NCBI RefSeq assembly: GCF_000720475.1
Contig: NZ_JOAP01000011.1
Span: 62,001 to 126,000 of the forward strand
DNA length: 64,000 bases
Direction of reading: 5' to 3'
Source: Streptomyces aureocirculatus
GTDB taxonomy: Bacteria > Actinomycetota > Actinomycetes > Streptomycetales > Streptomycetaceae
Shown here in pieces: positions 42,297 through 52,326 of this stretch. A model generated the notes under the pieces. That model did not search any database and was not told the origin of the DNA. It was given only the letters and a program-made list of their open reading frames with translations. The stretch's first letter is position 1. Every line of letters begins with the position of its first letter. The position numbers were made by a program, and so were the translations under genes.

Positions 42297-43466
42297 ATGC
42301 GCCTCCCCCCGTTCGCAGTCGACGTGCTGCTCGCACTGGGGCAAGCAGCACTGATCGCGTTGCTGGGGCCGGAGGCCCATGTGGTGGGCTGGTCCACCCT
42401 CGATACGCGCGGCTATCTGCTCGCCACCCTGGTGATCCTGCCGACCATGTTCCGCTGGAAGGCACCCATGGTGGCGTGCCTGCTCACCTACTCGCTGTGG
42501 ACCCTGTACGTCGCCGTCGGCTACTGGCCCGTGGTGACGTCCTTCGGGCCGATGCTGTGTCTCTACACAGTGGCCCTGCAGAAGTCCACGAAGGCCACCG
42601 GCTGGTGCGCGGGACTGCTCGCGGCCATCTGGGTCTACGGCGGGCTCGTGGGGCAGGACAACGTCGCGATGCCGTCGGTGCCGACGGTCGCTTCACAGGC
42701 CATCGGCATCAACGCCCTGGTGTGGCGGATGGGGTACCTGGCCCGCCGCTCCGCGGAACTCGCCCGCAAGACCCACGCCGAACAGCACGAGAGGGCCCGG
42801 CACGCGGTCGCTCAGGAGCGCGGCCGGATAGCCAGGGAGCTGCACGACGTCGTCGCCCACCACATGTCGGTGATCTCCGTCCAGGCGGGGCTCGCCAAGT
42901 TCGTCTTCGACTCCGACGCCAAGACCGCGCGCACCGCGCTCGGCACCATCTCCGCCACCAGCACCGAGGCCCTGGAGGAGATGCGGCGCATGCTGCGGGT
43001 GCTGCGGGCCCAGGAGGACGACGGGGTGGTCCCGGACGCGCCGATGCCGGGGCTCGCCCGCATCGAGGACATGACGGACCGGGTCAGGGCGGGCGGGGTG
43101 CCCGTGGAGTTCCGGGTCACGGGGACGCCGCGGCCGATCGCGCCCGGCGTCGAACTGTGCGCGTACCGCGTGGTCCAGGAAGCCCTCACCAACGTCCTCA
43201 AACACGCCCGCCACGCCAGCGCGACCGTGGAACTCCACTACCACCGCGACCGCATCGAGGTCTCGGTCACCGACGATGGGGAGGGGGTGATTCCGGACAG
43301 AGTGAGGAGTGGTGGTGGACATGGGTTGATTGGTATGCGTGAACGAGCGAAGCTCTACGGCGGAACGATCAGCATCGGGCCGCGCAGCGCGGGAGGGTTC
43401 GCCGTCAGGCTGACCCTGCCCACATCGGCGCGGGCCGCACCGGCGGGAGACGATGTCACCGAATGA
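42297..43466 (+). CDS. NarL-type sensor histidine kinase
   Basis: 389 residues. Residues 1-150 contain five hydrophobic spans (VDVLLALGQAALIALL, GYLLATLVILPTMF, LLTYSLWTLYVAVGYW and others), a DesK-like membrane sensor. The HisKA_3 motif RIARELHDVVAHHMSV carries the phosphorylated His183. The ATPase domain has N-box YRVVQEALTNVLKHA, VTDDGEGV and GHGLIGMRERAKLYGG. The stop overlaps the start of the response-regulator gene (ATGA). The stimulus is not known. The start appears leaderless. Confidence 0.93.
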   Translation: MRLPPFAVDVLLALGQAALIALLGPEAHVVGWSTLDTRGYLLATLVILPTMFRWKAPMVACLLTYSLWTLYVAVGYWPVVTSFGPMLCLYTVALQKSTKATGWCAGLLAAIWVYGGLVGQDNVAMPSVPTVASQAIGINALVWRMGYLARRSAELARKTHAEQHERARHAVAQERGRIARELHDVVAHHMSVISVQAGLAKFVFDSDAKTARTALGTISATSTEALEEMRRMLRVLRAQEDDGVVPDAPMPGLARIEDMTDRVRAGGVPVEFRVTGTPRPIAPGVELCAYRVVQEALTNVLKHARHASATVELHYHRDRIEVSVTDDGEGVIPDRVRSGGGHGLIGMRERAKLYGGTISIGPRSAGGFAVRLTLPTSARAAPAGDDVTE

Positions 43467-44158
43467 CCGAGAGCCACACCAAGGTGCTCGTCGTGGACGA
43501 CCAGTTCCTCATCCGCGCCGGGCTCGTCGGTGTGCTGCGGGCGGCGCCCGGGATCGAGGTCGTCGGCGAGGCCGGTGACGGCGCGGAAGCCGTGGAGCTC
43601 GCCGCCGAGACCCGCCCCGACGTGATCCTCATGGACATCCGCATGCCCGGCATGAACGGCATCACGGCCACCGAGCGCATCCTCGCCGCGGCCTCCGAGC
43701 CGCAGCCCCGCGTCCTGGTCCTCACCACCTTCGATCTCGACGAGTACGTGTACGGGGCGCTGCGCGCGGGCGCGGCCGGTTTTCTGCTCAAGGACTCGGG
43801 GCCCGAACGGCTCCTGGCCGCCGTGGCCGCGGTGGCCAGCGGCGACGCGCTGTTCGCGCCGAGCGTCACACGGCGTCTGGTGGAGGCCTTCGCGGTGCGT
43901 TCCGGTGCCGCCCCCGCCCCGGCCGGCGCGCCGCCCGCCGACCTCGCCGCGCTCACCGGGCGCGAGCTGGAGGTCCTGAAGCTGATCGCGCAGGGCCTCT
44001 CCAACGCGGAGATAGCCGACCGTCTGTACATCAGCGAGGCGACCGTCAAGACCCACCTCAACCGCACCATGAACAAACTGGACCTGGACACCAGGGCCCA
44101 GGCCGTGGTGATCGCGTACGAGACGGGTCTGGTGATCCCGGGCGGAACGAATATCTGA
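43463..44158 (+). CDS. NarL/LuxR-family response regulator
   Basis: 231 residues. Receiver domain with acidic pocket VVDDQ and phosphoacceptor Asp58 in VILMDIRMPG, switch Thr in LVLTTFD and Lys in LLKDSG. The C-terminal LuxR helix-turn-helix is LTGRELEVLKLIAQGLSNAE with ISEATVKTHLNRTMNKL. It is the cognate partner of the overlapping kinase gene. A terminator follows 20 bases after the stop. Targets are unknown; autoregulation is plausible. Confidence 0.94.
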   Translation: MTESHTKVLVVDDQFLIRAGLVGVLRAAPGIEVVGEAGDGAEAVELAAETRPDVILMDIRMPGMNGITATERILAAASEPQPRVLVLTTFDLDEYVYGALRAGAAGFLLKDSGPERLLAAVAAVASGDALFAPSVTRRLVEAFAVRSGAAPAPAGAPPADLAALTGRELEVLKLIAQGLSNAEIADRLYISEATVKTHLNRTMNKLDLDTRAQAVVIAYETGLVIPGGTNI

Positions 44159-44177
44159 GTTCGTGGAGCCGCACAGG

Positions 44178-44219
44178 GACGGCGCCCGTCCTCTCCCCCG
44201 TGGGAGGACGGGCGCCGTC
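44178..44219 (+). terminator. terminator of the two-component operon
   Basis: A 16-bp stem (44178-44193 with 44204-44219, GACGGCGCCCGTCCTC and its complement) with a loop of ten bases, followed by GCTCTG. Confidence 0.88.
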
Positions 44220-44607
44220 GCTCTGTGGGGCGAGCCCCCGTGCTCGCCGTGGTCAAGCGTCATGGACGCGCCATGGCGGCGACAAGTCGGGACCGCCCCC
44301 TGTGGCACGGAAGTGACCATTCCGCAACGGTGTTCTGGGCCCGCTACGGATGAGAAACGACCTGGTCAAAGGGCATATTCAGGAAGATCGTGGGGCGTGC
44401 GGGAGCGAGAGCGGGAGTTCCGTGACGCGCGGTGGAGCGGCGGTGGGACACTGAGCCGTGGACCGCGGGGCGCACGGCAGGGCACACTCTGTCCCAAATG
44501 CTCCAGTGCGCCCCCACACCGGGAACTGACGCCCCGGTTCCGCGCATCCCTCTGGGTAGTTCACGCGCGGGGGCGCACAGGCACGTATGGGGGGAACAGG
44601 GGGAGCA
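44220..44607 (+). other. 388-base gap before the XRE-DUF2690 gene
   Basis: No gene on either strand is convincing. The only clear element is the strong ribosome site AGGGGGAG before the ATG at 44608. Slightly AT-richer sequence (GGGCATATTCAGGAAG) at 44370-44386 may mark a promoter region but has no good -35/-10 pair. Confidence 0.3.
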
Positions 44608-45915
44608 ATGCCTCGTTGGAAGGCGCTACCGGACGATCTCGACCCACAGGTCAGGGAGTTCGCGAGTCAGTTGCGCACGCTGGTCGACCGCAGCGGGCTC
44701 AGCATCGCCGCGGTGTCGGACAGGACCGGCTACAGCAAGACGTCGTGGGAGCGCTATCTGAACGGTCGGCTGCTCGCCCCCAAGGGTGCGATCGTCGCGC
44801 TCGCCGAAGTCACCGGCACACCGCCGGTGCACCTCATCACCATGTGGGAGCTCGCGGAGCGCGCCTGGAGCCGCTCCGAGATGCGGCACGACATGACGAT
44901 GCAGGCCATACGCATCTCCCAGGCCCGCGCCGCGCTCGGCGGGCTCGCCTCGAACCCGCCGGGGAGTTCCAAGGAGTCCAAGGAGTCCAAGGAGTCCAGG
45001 GACGCAGCGGCGGGCAGGGCGGGCAAGCCCTCCAAGGCTCCCAAGACCGTCAAGGCTCCACAGACTCCGCAGACTCCCCAGGCACCCCAGACCCCCAACC
45101 TCTCCAAGGACAACAGTGGTTCCGGGCGGGCGGCCCGGGGCGGCATCGGGACCGTGACCGGTGTGGCCGGACCCGCCGGGGTCTCTCCGACGGTGCCGCC
45201 GGTGCCGCGGCAGCAGCCCGCCGAACGGGAGCCAGAGGCCGTGCGGCAGGGGGCGCAGGCGCAGGCCCCGGCGGGGTCGGGCGGGGCGCCGGCCACGCCT
45301 GCCTCGCGTTCGTACGAGGCGTCGGCGCCGCCAGGATCGGTGGTCCCGACGGCGTCGGTGGCGCCGGTGCGCCCGGGCGGGGGGCCCGGGTCCGACGGGA
45401 AGTCCCCCGACGGGCAGCGGCGCAAGCGGAAGCTGACGATGTTCCTCGCCGGTGTGGTGGGGGCGCTCGTGGTGATCGCGGCGGCGGTGTTCCTCACGGA
45501 CGTGGGCAAGGGCGACGGCGACGAGAAGGCGAAGCCGTCCGCCGCGCCGTCGAGGTCCACGGCGAAGCTGCCCGCGGGGGTCGAGTGCGGTGGGGCCGAC
45601 TGTGCCGGGAAGGACCCCGAGAACATGGGGTGCGGCCGGGAGTTCGCCAGGACCACGTCCCGGGCGACCATCGGGACGAAGACGCTCGTCGAGGTGCGGT
45701 ACAGCAAGACGTGCGGGGCCGCCTGGGCCCGGGTCACCCTGGCCGCGCCGGGGGACGAGGTGCGGATCACCGGGTCCGGTGCGGGGGCCGGGGCGCAGCA
45801 GCGGGGGACCGTCGACGGGGTCGACGGCTACACGCCCATGGTCGCCGTGCGGGACGCCGCCGCCGCCAAGGCGTGCGTGACGCTCGCCACCGGGGAGACC
45901 GGCTGCACGAAGTGA
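44608..45915 (+). CDS. XRE helix-turn-helix / transmembrane / DUF2690 protein
   Basis: 435 residues from the ATG at 44608, chosen for AGGGGGAGCA upstream. Residues about 12-80 are an XRE-like helix-turn-helix (RTLVDRSGLSIAAVSDRTGY, then SWERYLNGRLLAPKGAIV). A Ser/Pro/Gln-rich linker with SKESKESKES and TPQTPQAPQTP repeats follows to about 260. A membrane span lies at about 273-296 (MFLAGVVGALVVIAAAVFL). The outside domain is DUF2690, with several Cys (GVECGGADCAGKDPENMGCG) that could form disulfides. The layout suggests a membrane-bound one-component regulator reading an extracellular cue. Its DNA target is unknown. Confidence 0.85.
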   Translation: MPRWKALPDDLDPQVREFASQLRTLVDRSGLSIAAVSDRTGYSKTSWERYLNGRLLAPKGAIVALAEVTGTPPVHLITMWELAERAWSRSEMRHDMTMQAIRISQARAALGGLASNPPGSSKESKESKESRDAAAGRAGKPSKAPKTVKAPQTPQTPQAPQTPNLSKDNSGSGRAARGGIGTVTGVAGPAGVSPTVPPVPRQQPAEREPEAVRQGAQAQAPAGSGGAPATPASRSYEASAPPGSVVPTASVAPVRPGGGPGSDGKSPDGQRRKRKLTMFLAGVVGALVVIAAAVFLTDVGKGDGDEKAKPSAAPSRSTAKLPAGVECGGADCAGKDPENMGCGREFARTTSRATIGTKTLVEVRYSKTCGAAWARVTLAAPGDEVRITGSGAGAGAQQRGTVDGVDGYTPMVAVRDAAAAKACVTLATGETGCTK

Positions 45916-46214
45916 CTGGCGTCGGCTTGCAGGGGTGCCCCTCTGCCCACATTTGCCTGCCGTAGGGGTGCGCTGTGCCCACCCGTTCCGCCCCTGGCGG
46001 ACCAGTTGCCCACAGAAAAGGCAGCGGGCGCGCATGCGGGGGCGATCCGGGGGCAGGCGGTACGTACCCCCACGGGAGTGGTCACACCCCCCGGCGGCTG
46101 CCGCCTTGTCCCCCCGAGGTGGCGGCCGCCCACCCGTGTCCGTTCGAGGCCCAGGGGCCAGGGCTTGTGGGGTGGCCCACACGGCCCCACCGTTCCGGGC
46201 GGGCGACGGCGCGG
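45916..46214 (+). other. gap before mdh promoter
   Basis: No gene is supported. GTGCCCAC or GTTGCCCAC-like words recur (45940, 45975, 46008) without a clear period. The region lacks a good terminator for the DUF2690 gene. Confidence 0.25.
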
Positions 46215-47318
<1,104 letters not shown>

Positions 47319-47383
47319 CACCACGGCAGTACCACGCCGTAGTACGCGTACCTGAGTTCGCGCGTACGCGAGCGCGCACGACG

Positions 47384-47422
47384 AAGCCCCCCGACGCCGT
47401 AGCCAAGGCCCGGGGGGCTTTC
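47384..47422 (+). terminator. terminator of mdh
   Basis: AAGCCCCCCG (47384-47393) pairs with CGGGGGGCTT (47411-47420) across a 17-base loop, then TCG. It lies 66 bases after the mdh stop. Confidence 0.75.
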
Positions 47423-47499
47423 GCGTACGCGGAATTCCTTCGGGGGACAGTTGTCCCATTCGCCGGACACCCACCGCCCCCTCCGCTAACTTGCGCCGC

Positions 47500-49452
47500 A
47501 TGCGAGCCGATCCGCCGCGGCGGCCGTCCCGACGGCAGCGACGCCGGGCGCCCCGCCAGTACGCGCACACCGAGGCCACCCGGCTGCTCAGCGCGGGCAC
47601 CCACCTCAACGCGGCGTTCCGCAGACGCGTCGTCGAAGAGCTCGTCGGGCACGCGGAGCGCCCGGTGGCGCCTCCGCTCGGCGCCGATGTGCTGCCGGTG
47701 CTCGCGCACGCGCTGCGCGCCCGGCGCGACGAACTGGTGACGGCGCTGCTGCTGCTCGCCGTCTGGGCCGGGTTCCTGATCACGGACGCCGTGCTGCTCT
47801 GGGACGCCCTGGAGGACCGCGCGGGCGGCGACGCGGGGCTCTCCGCCGCCGACATCGCCTGGCTCCCGTTCGGCACCGAGGCCGCGGGCGTAAGCGACGC
47901 GGAGCCCGGCGGCGGGCTCGGCGGCATGGTGCCCGGCGGCTGGGCCCTCGCGTACGCCCTCGTGGTGCTGCTGCTGTGGTGCGCGCGGATGGTGGCGGGC
48001 CGGGACACGGGCGTCGGTGCGCCGCTGCGGCCGGTGCCGCTGCCCGCGCCCCTCGCCTGGCTGCGGCGGCGCTTCGGCTGGCTGCTCACGTACACGGCCT
48101 GGTCGGCGGCGCTCGCGTACGCGGTGGCCGCGATCGACGGGGTCGCCGACACCCCGTACCCCGTGATCTTCCCGCTCCTGATCGCGGCCGTCGTCTGGCG
48201 CCACACCTCCCTGCGCGCCCGGATACTGCGCTCGCAGTTGGCCCGGCAGACCTTCGCCGAGACCGAGCAGCCGCGCCTGCCCGCCCGGTACGGCCGCATC
48301 GAGCGGTGCATCCGCCGCGAGCAGGACGCCTCCCTCACCCTGTATGACGTCAACCGCCCCTTCGTCGGCGCCGGAACGCCCCGCAAGCCCTGGTCCGTCG
48401 TCCTGGAACTGAAGCGTGCCGCCGACGAGGGCGACGCCGCCCCGGCCGCCGGTGCCGCGCCGGGCCCGCCCGGGGCGAACGGCGGTGTGCCCCGGCAGCA
48501 GACCGCTCCCGTCGCGCTCACCGCGAACGACGTCATCACGATGATCGAGCCCCGCCTGGAGGACCTGCGCACATCGGCGGCGGCCACCAGCAGGGACCGG
48601 CTGCGGCAACTGGAGATCGAGGAGTTCGTCTATCTCCCGGCGGGCGTCGGCCGCGACGAGGAGGTGTACACGGGCGAGGGCGCGCGACAGGCCCTCGTGT
48701 ACGCGCGGGACCAGGCGGACCGGCACCTCGACGAGTCCGCGGGCGAGGGCGGCGAGGCGCGCCGCCACTTCCTGCGCATCCGCGTCGGCGCCTGGAACGA
48801 GCAGGTCGTCGTCTCGCTCCTGGTCCGGGTGCACACGCAAGGAGGCATGCTCGTCCTGGAAGTGGTGCCGCACGTACTCGGCCCGGTCAGGGCCGAGTTC
48901 CGCGCCGTGGACGGGCTCGTGGGCGGTGAGCCGGAAGGACCGCTGCGCGCCGCGGCCCGCGCCTGTGTCGCCGCCCCCGCGCACTCGGTGGCCATCGGCA
49001 TCACCGCCCTGCGCTGGCTGCCCTCGCTCGGGACCGCGCTGCGGCTGTGGCTGACGGTGCCGGAGGCCGACCCGGACCCCGCGCGGGTGCCCGCCGGAGC
49101 CGCCGGTGCCCTGCGGAGCCTCGGCCGTCTCCTGCGGCACGGCGCCGCCCAACTGTGGCCGGAGCCCGGCCGCGCCCCCGATGCCCCGCTGGTCTCGCTG
49201 CGCCAGCTCGCCGCCACCGACGAGCTCTCGCTGTTCCAGGAGATGGACGTCGCCCGCTACACCCGCACCCTCCAGGACCGCATCGGCGAGGGCGTGCGCG
49301 ACGCGCTCAGGGAGGGCGGTTACCGCACCGACCGCCTGGAGCAGCACATCACGCAGATCAACAGCGGTGTCTACATCAAGGAGATGTCCGGCGGCGCCCT
49401 CGCCACCGGCACCCACGGCCGGGCCACCCACATGGACAAGAGCCCCGCGTGA
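47500..49452 (+). CDS. large membrane protein, function unknown
   Basis: 650 residues from the ATG at 47500; TAACTT (47487-47492) lies seven bases before it, so the transcript is probably leaderless. After a basic N-terminus there are four membrane spans (about 78-98, 148-166, 190-208 and 218-232: TALLLLAVWAGFLITDAVLL, WALAYALVVLLLWCARMV, WLLTYTAWSAALAYAVAA, VIFPLLIAAVVW). The remaining 400 residues are cytoplasmic or extracellular, with no motif I recognise; LRRGLR-like helix and YIKEMSGGALATGTHGRATH at the end. It leads a set of three closely spaced genes. No catalytic residues can be named. Confidence 0.72.
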   Translation: MRADPPRRPSRRQRRRAPRQYAHTEATRLLSAGTHLNAAFRRRVVEELVGHAERPVAPPLGADVLPVLAHALRARRDELVTALLLLAVWAGFLITDAVLLWDALEDRAGGDAGLSAADIAWLPFGTEAAGVSDAEPGGGLGGMVPGGWALAYALVVLLLWCARMVAGRDTGVGAPLRPVPLPAPLAWLRRRFGWLLTYTAWSAALAYAVAAIDGVADTPYPVIFPLLIAAVVWRHTSLRARILRSQLARQTFAETEQPRLPARYGRIERCIRREQDASLTLYDVNRPFVGAGTPRKPWSVVLELKRAADEGDAAPAAGAAPGPPGANGGVPRQQTAPVALTANDVITMIEPRLEDLRTSAAATSRDRLRQLEIEEFVYLPAGVGRDEEVYTGEGARQALVYARDQADRHLDESAGEGGEARRHFLRIRVGAWNEQVVVSLLVRVHTQGGMLVLEVVPHVLGPVRAEFRAVDGLVGGEPEGPLRAAARACVAAPAHSVAIGITALRWLPSLGTALRLWLTVPEADPDPARVPAGAAGALRSLGRLLRHGAAQLWPEPGRAPDAPLVSLRQLAATDELSLFQEMDVARYTRTLQDRIGEGVRDALREGGYRTDRLEQHITQINSGVYIKEMSGGALATGTHGRATHMDKSPA

Positions 49453-49478
49453 GCGGCCCTTTACGGGAGGAACACCCC

Positions 49479-49865
49479 ATGAGCAGTGACGACAAGGCCC
49501 CGGGCGGCGGAGCGAGCGTGCACATCGGCGCCGTCCACGGCGGCTCCCTGGCCTTCGGCGACCACGGCAGGGCCGAGTCCACCAACTACACGACGGTGGT
49601 CGCCGACCGGGCGCGCGGCGACCTCCTGAGCGCCGTCCGCACGCTCCGCCGGGAGCTGGGCGAGGGCGAGGGCGAGCGCACACCCGCCGACGACGAGATC
49701 ACCGCCCAGCTCGACGAGGTCGAGGGCGAGATCACGGGCGGCGGCCGCGTGGAGCGCGGCGTCCTCGTACGGCTGCGCGACTCCCTCACGGAGTGCGCGC
49801 CCGCCGCCACGACGGCCGCGTCCGTGACGGCCTTCCTCCAGGCCGTGGCCGGGGTCCTGGGCTGA
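49479..49865 (+). CDS. small protein with VHGG-AFGDHG motif, function unknown
   Basis: 128 residues; ATG preceded by GGGAGG. The N-terminus GASVHIGAVHGGSLAFGDHG resembles the short Gly/Val/Asp-rich strands found at the N-terminus of several actinobacterial effector-associated proteins; it may belong to DUF5955, but I am not certain. Residues 45-128 are helical, with DEITAQLDEVEGEITGGG and ASVTAFLQAVAGVLG. It starts 26 bases after the membrane-protein gene and is followed after two bases by the next one, so the three are probably an operon. Confidence 0.65.
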   Translation: MSSDDKAPGGGASVHIGAVHGGSLAFGDHGRAESTNYTTVVADRARGDLLSAVRTLRRELGEGEGERTPADDEITAQLDEVEGEITGGGRVERGVLVRLRDSLTECAPAATTAASVTAFLQAVAGVLG

Positions 49866-49867
49866 AC

Positions 49868-50737
49868 GTGCGGATCTACGACAGTGACCGGCAGGAGTGG
49901 GTCGGACCGGAACAGGAGCGGGCGATCGCGGCGCTCCACGACCGGGACGCCGGGCGCCAGCGCACCGCCCTGCGCGGGGCGGTCGCGGTGCTCGCGGTGT
50001 GCGGGCTCGCCTTCGGCACCTGGGCGCTCGGCTGGAAGGACGAGCCGAAGCCGAGCGTGTATCTGACGCACCGGCAGCCCGAGCAGCGCACCGGCACGGA
50101 GGGCGCCGCGGGGGGCACGGACACGACGGGCACGGAGGACGCCGCGCAGCCGTCCCCCGACGGCGGCCCGCCGTCCGGCTACGAGTCCGTCCTCGACGAC
50201 GAGGGCTTCCGGACCGCGGTGCCGCGGGGCTGGAGCCGCGGCCGGCAGGGCGCCCAGACCGGCACGGCCATCGACATCGTCAACTACCGCAGCTCCGACG
50301 GGAGTCGACGGCTCCAGGTGTACGAGGTGAGCGAGCCGTCCCCGATGGCCTCGCTGCAAGTGTTCCTCGACGACACCAAGGTCCCGAAGTCCGCGGGCTT
50401 CAAGCAGCTCTCCCTGACGAACCCGGCCGCCCCGCGCCCCGCAGCCCGGCTCGCCTACCGCACGGACAGGATCACGGACGAGCCGGAGATCGGCACCTGG
50501 TACGTGGTCGACCACCGCTTCGAGGCGGAGGACGGCAAGATCTACGCCATCGCCGCTTACGGGGCGGAGGCGGACGGCACCCAGGACGAACGCGAGCTGG
50601 TCGCGACCGCCCTGAAGTGGTTCTGCCCGCCGCTCACATACTGCCCGGAGCCGGGCGGGGCGGATGGGGCTGCCGGGACCGGCGGGGCTGCCGGGCCCGA
50701 TGGAGCCGACGGGGGCACCGGAGTCGACAGGCCCTAG
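49868..50737 (+). CDS. single-pass membrane protein, function unknown
   Basis: 289 residues from the GTG two bases after the previous stop. A basic N-terminus and one membrane span (about 37-57, ALRGAVAVLAVCGLAFGTWALG) are followed by a linker and an outside domain (about 105-265) with conserved-looking SGYESVLDDEGFRTAVPRGW, DIVNYRSSDGSRRLQVYEVS and YVVDHRFEAEDGKIYAIAAYG. A Gly/Ala tail (GADGAAGTGGAAGPDG) ends it. The outer domain resembles secreted proteins often found linked to Ser/Thr kinases, but no family is certain. It shares the tetranucleotide CTAG with the stop of the convergent MFS gene. Confidence 0.7.
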   Translation: MRIYDSDRQEWVGPEQERAIAALHDRDAGRQRTALRGAVAVLAVCGLAFGTWALGWKDEPKPSVYLTHRQPEQRTGTEGAAGGTDTTGTEDAAQPSPDGGPPSGYESVLDDEGFRTAVPRGWSRGRQGAQTGTAIDIVNYRSSDGSRRLQVYEVSEPSPMASLQVFLDDTKVPKSAGFKQLSLTNPAAPRPAARLAYRTDRITDEPEIGTWYVVDHRFEAEDGKIYAIAAYGAEADGTQDERELVATALKWFCPPLTYCPEPGGADGAAGTGGAAGPDGADGGTGVDRP

Positions 50738-52215
50738 CCCTCGCCGTCCCGGTCCCGCCCAGGGAACCCCGCCGTCACCACGGCCGCCGCGACGATCACC
50801 ACGATCCCGACCACCCGCAGCGCCGCCGCCATCCCGGACGTGAAGTCCGCCGTGCCGCCCGCGTGTCCCGTGCCGGTGTGGGCGGCGAGCACCGTGCCGG
50901 TGACGGCCACGCCGAGGGCGGCGCCGATCTCCCGTGCGGAGGTGCCGAGTCCGGAGCCGAGGCCCGCCTGGTGCGGGGGCAGCGCGGACACCACGCTCAT
51001 CGTCAGCGCGGGCATGCACAGACCCGTACCGGCGGAGATGACGAGCAGCCAGCAGGCGTACACCGCGTACGGGGTGCCCGCGTCGACCGTGGCGGTGGCG
51101 AGCAGTCCCGCCCCGATGAGCAGCAGGCCCGCGCCCACCACCGGCCGGGGCGACGCGGCCCAGCGCGCCGCGAACCGGGGCACCAGGGCCATGCCCACCG
51201 TGAGCGGCAGGATGGCGAATCCGGCGCGCGCGGCCCCGTACCCCTGCACGTACTGCAGGTACTGGGAGTTGACGTAGAACAGCGCGAACAGGCCGAAGAA
51301 CCCGGCCGCCGTGCCGAGGGTCGCCGCGCGCAGTTGCGCGGAGCGGAAGACCCGCGGGTCGAACAGCGGGGCGGCGGAGCGCAGCGCGTGCACCGTGAAC
51401 AGGGCGAGCAGGGCGGAACCTGCCGCGAAGGCGCCCAGGATCCGGGGAGAGGTCCAGCCGTACATCGGGCTCTCGATGACGCCGAAGAGCACGGCGACGA
51501 GACCCGCCGTGAGCAGGAGCGTGCCGAGGGGGTCCAGGGACGGCGCGGCGGGGGTGCCCGCCGAGTGGCCGGTGCGGGGCACCGCGCGGGCCACGGCGAG
51601 CGCGAGGACCGCGGCGAGCGGCACCATCACCCAGAACAGCGCCCGCCACGAAAGGTACTCGCCGACCAGGCCGCCCCCGGCGTTCCCCACGAAGCCGCCG
51701 AGGCCGAGCGCGAGGGTCCAGGAGGCCAGGGCGCGGGGCCGCTGCTCGGGCGGCGCCACGCGCACCAGGATCGACATGGTCGCGGGCATGATCAGCGCCG
51801 CGCCCGCGCCGGAGACTCCGCGGCCCGCGACGAGCAGGGCCGGGGACACGGCGAGCGCGCTCAGCGTGGCGCCCGCGGCGAACAGGCCGAGCCCCGCGAG
51901 CAGCGCGCCCTTGCGCCCGTACCGGTCACCGAGCGCGCCCGCCGGGATGAGCAGGCCCGCGAAGACGATGACGTAGGCGTCGACGGTCCACAGGAGTTCG
52001 CTGGCCGTGAGGTGCAGACCGGACGCGCTGAGCTGGGGGAGCAGCAGGTTGATGGCGGCGACCATGCTCTGGGCGACGAGGACGCAGACGCACAGGACGA
52101 GGAGGGTGGAGCGTCTGAGGGGCCCCGGCCCCGGGGGCCCCGGCGGCCCCGGGGACGTGGGGGAGGGCGGCACGGTGGCGCGGGTGGTGGACGGGGAGTG
52201 GGCAGGCGCAGGCAT
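50734..52215 (-). CDS. MFS drug-efflux transporter (DHA2 type)
   Basis: 493 residues, ATG preceded by AGGAGG. About fourteen hydrophobic spans. Signature elements are motif A GDRYGRKGALLAGL between spans 2 and 3 and motif C-like ALGLGGFVGNAGGGLVGEYLSWR in span 5, typical of proton-driven multidrug antiporters of the EmrB/QacA group. It is divergent from a LysR gene with 111 bases between them, the classical arrangement in which the LysR protein controls the exporter. The substrate is not known. Confidence 0.92.
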   Translation of the reverse strand: MPAPAHSPSTTRATVPPSPTSPGPPGPPGPGPLRRSTLLVLCVCVLVAQSMVAAINLLLPQLSASGLHLTASELLWTVDAYVIVFAGLLIPAGALGDRYGRKGALLAGLGLFAAGATLSALAVSPALLVAGRGVSGAGAALIMPATMSILVRVAPPEQRPRALASWTLALGLGGFVGNAGGGLVGEYLSWRALFWVMVPLAAVLALAVARAVPRTGHSAGTPAAPSLDPLGTLLLTAGLVAVLFGVIESPMYGWTSPRILGAFAAGSALLALFTVHALRSAAPLFDPRVFRSAQLRAATLGTAAGFFGLFALFYVNSQYLQYVQGYGAARAGFAILPLTVGMALVPRFAARWAASPRPVVGAGLLLIGAGLLATATVDAGTPYAVYACWLLVISAGTGLCMPALTMSVVSALPPHQAGLGSGLGTSAREIGAALGVAVTGTVLAAHTGTGHAGGTADFTSGMAAALRVVGIVVIVAAAVVTAGFPGRDRDGEG

Positions 52216-52326
52216 GGCTCCTCCTGGGGAGCGTCGGGCTCAGGAGTGTCCGGAAGGGGGATGCCGTCACCGTAGGCTCAGCCCGTACCTGCTTTCCAGT
52301 GCAACTTGTGCAAGAGGTGATTGCGT

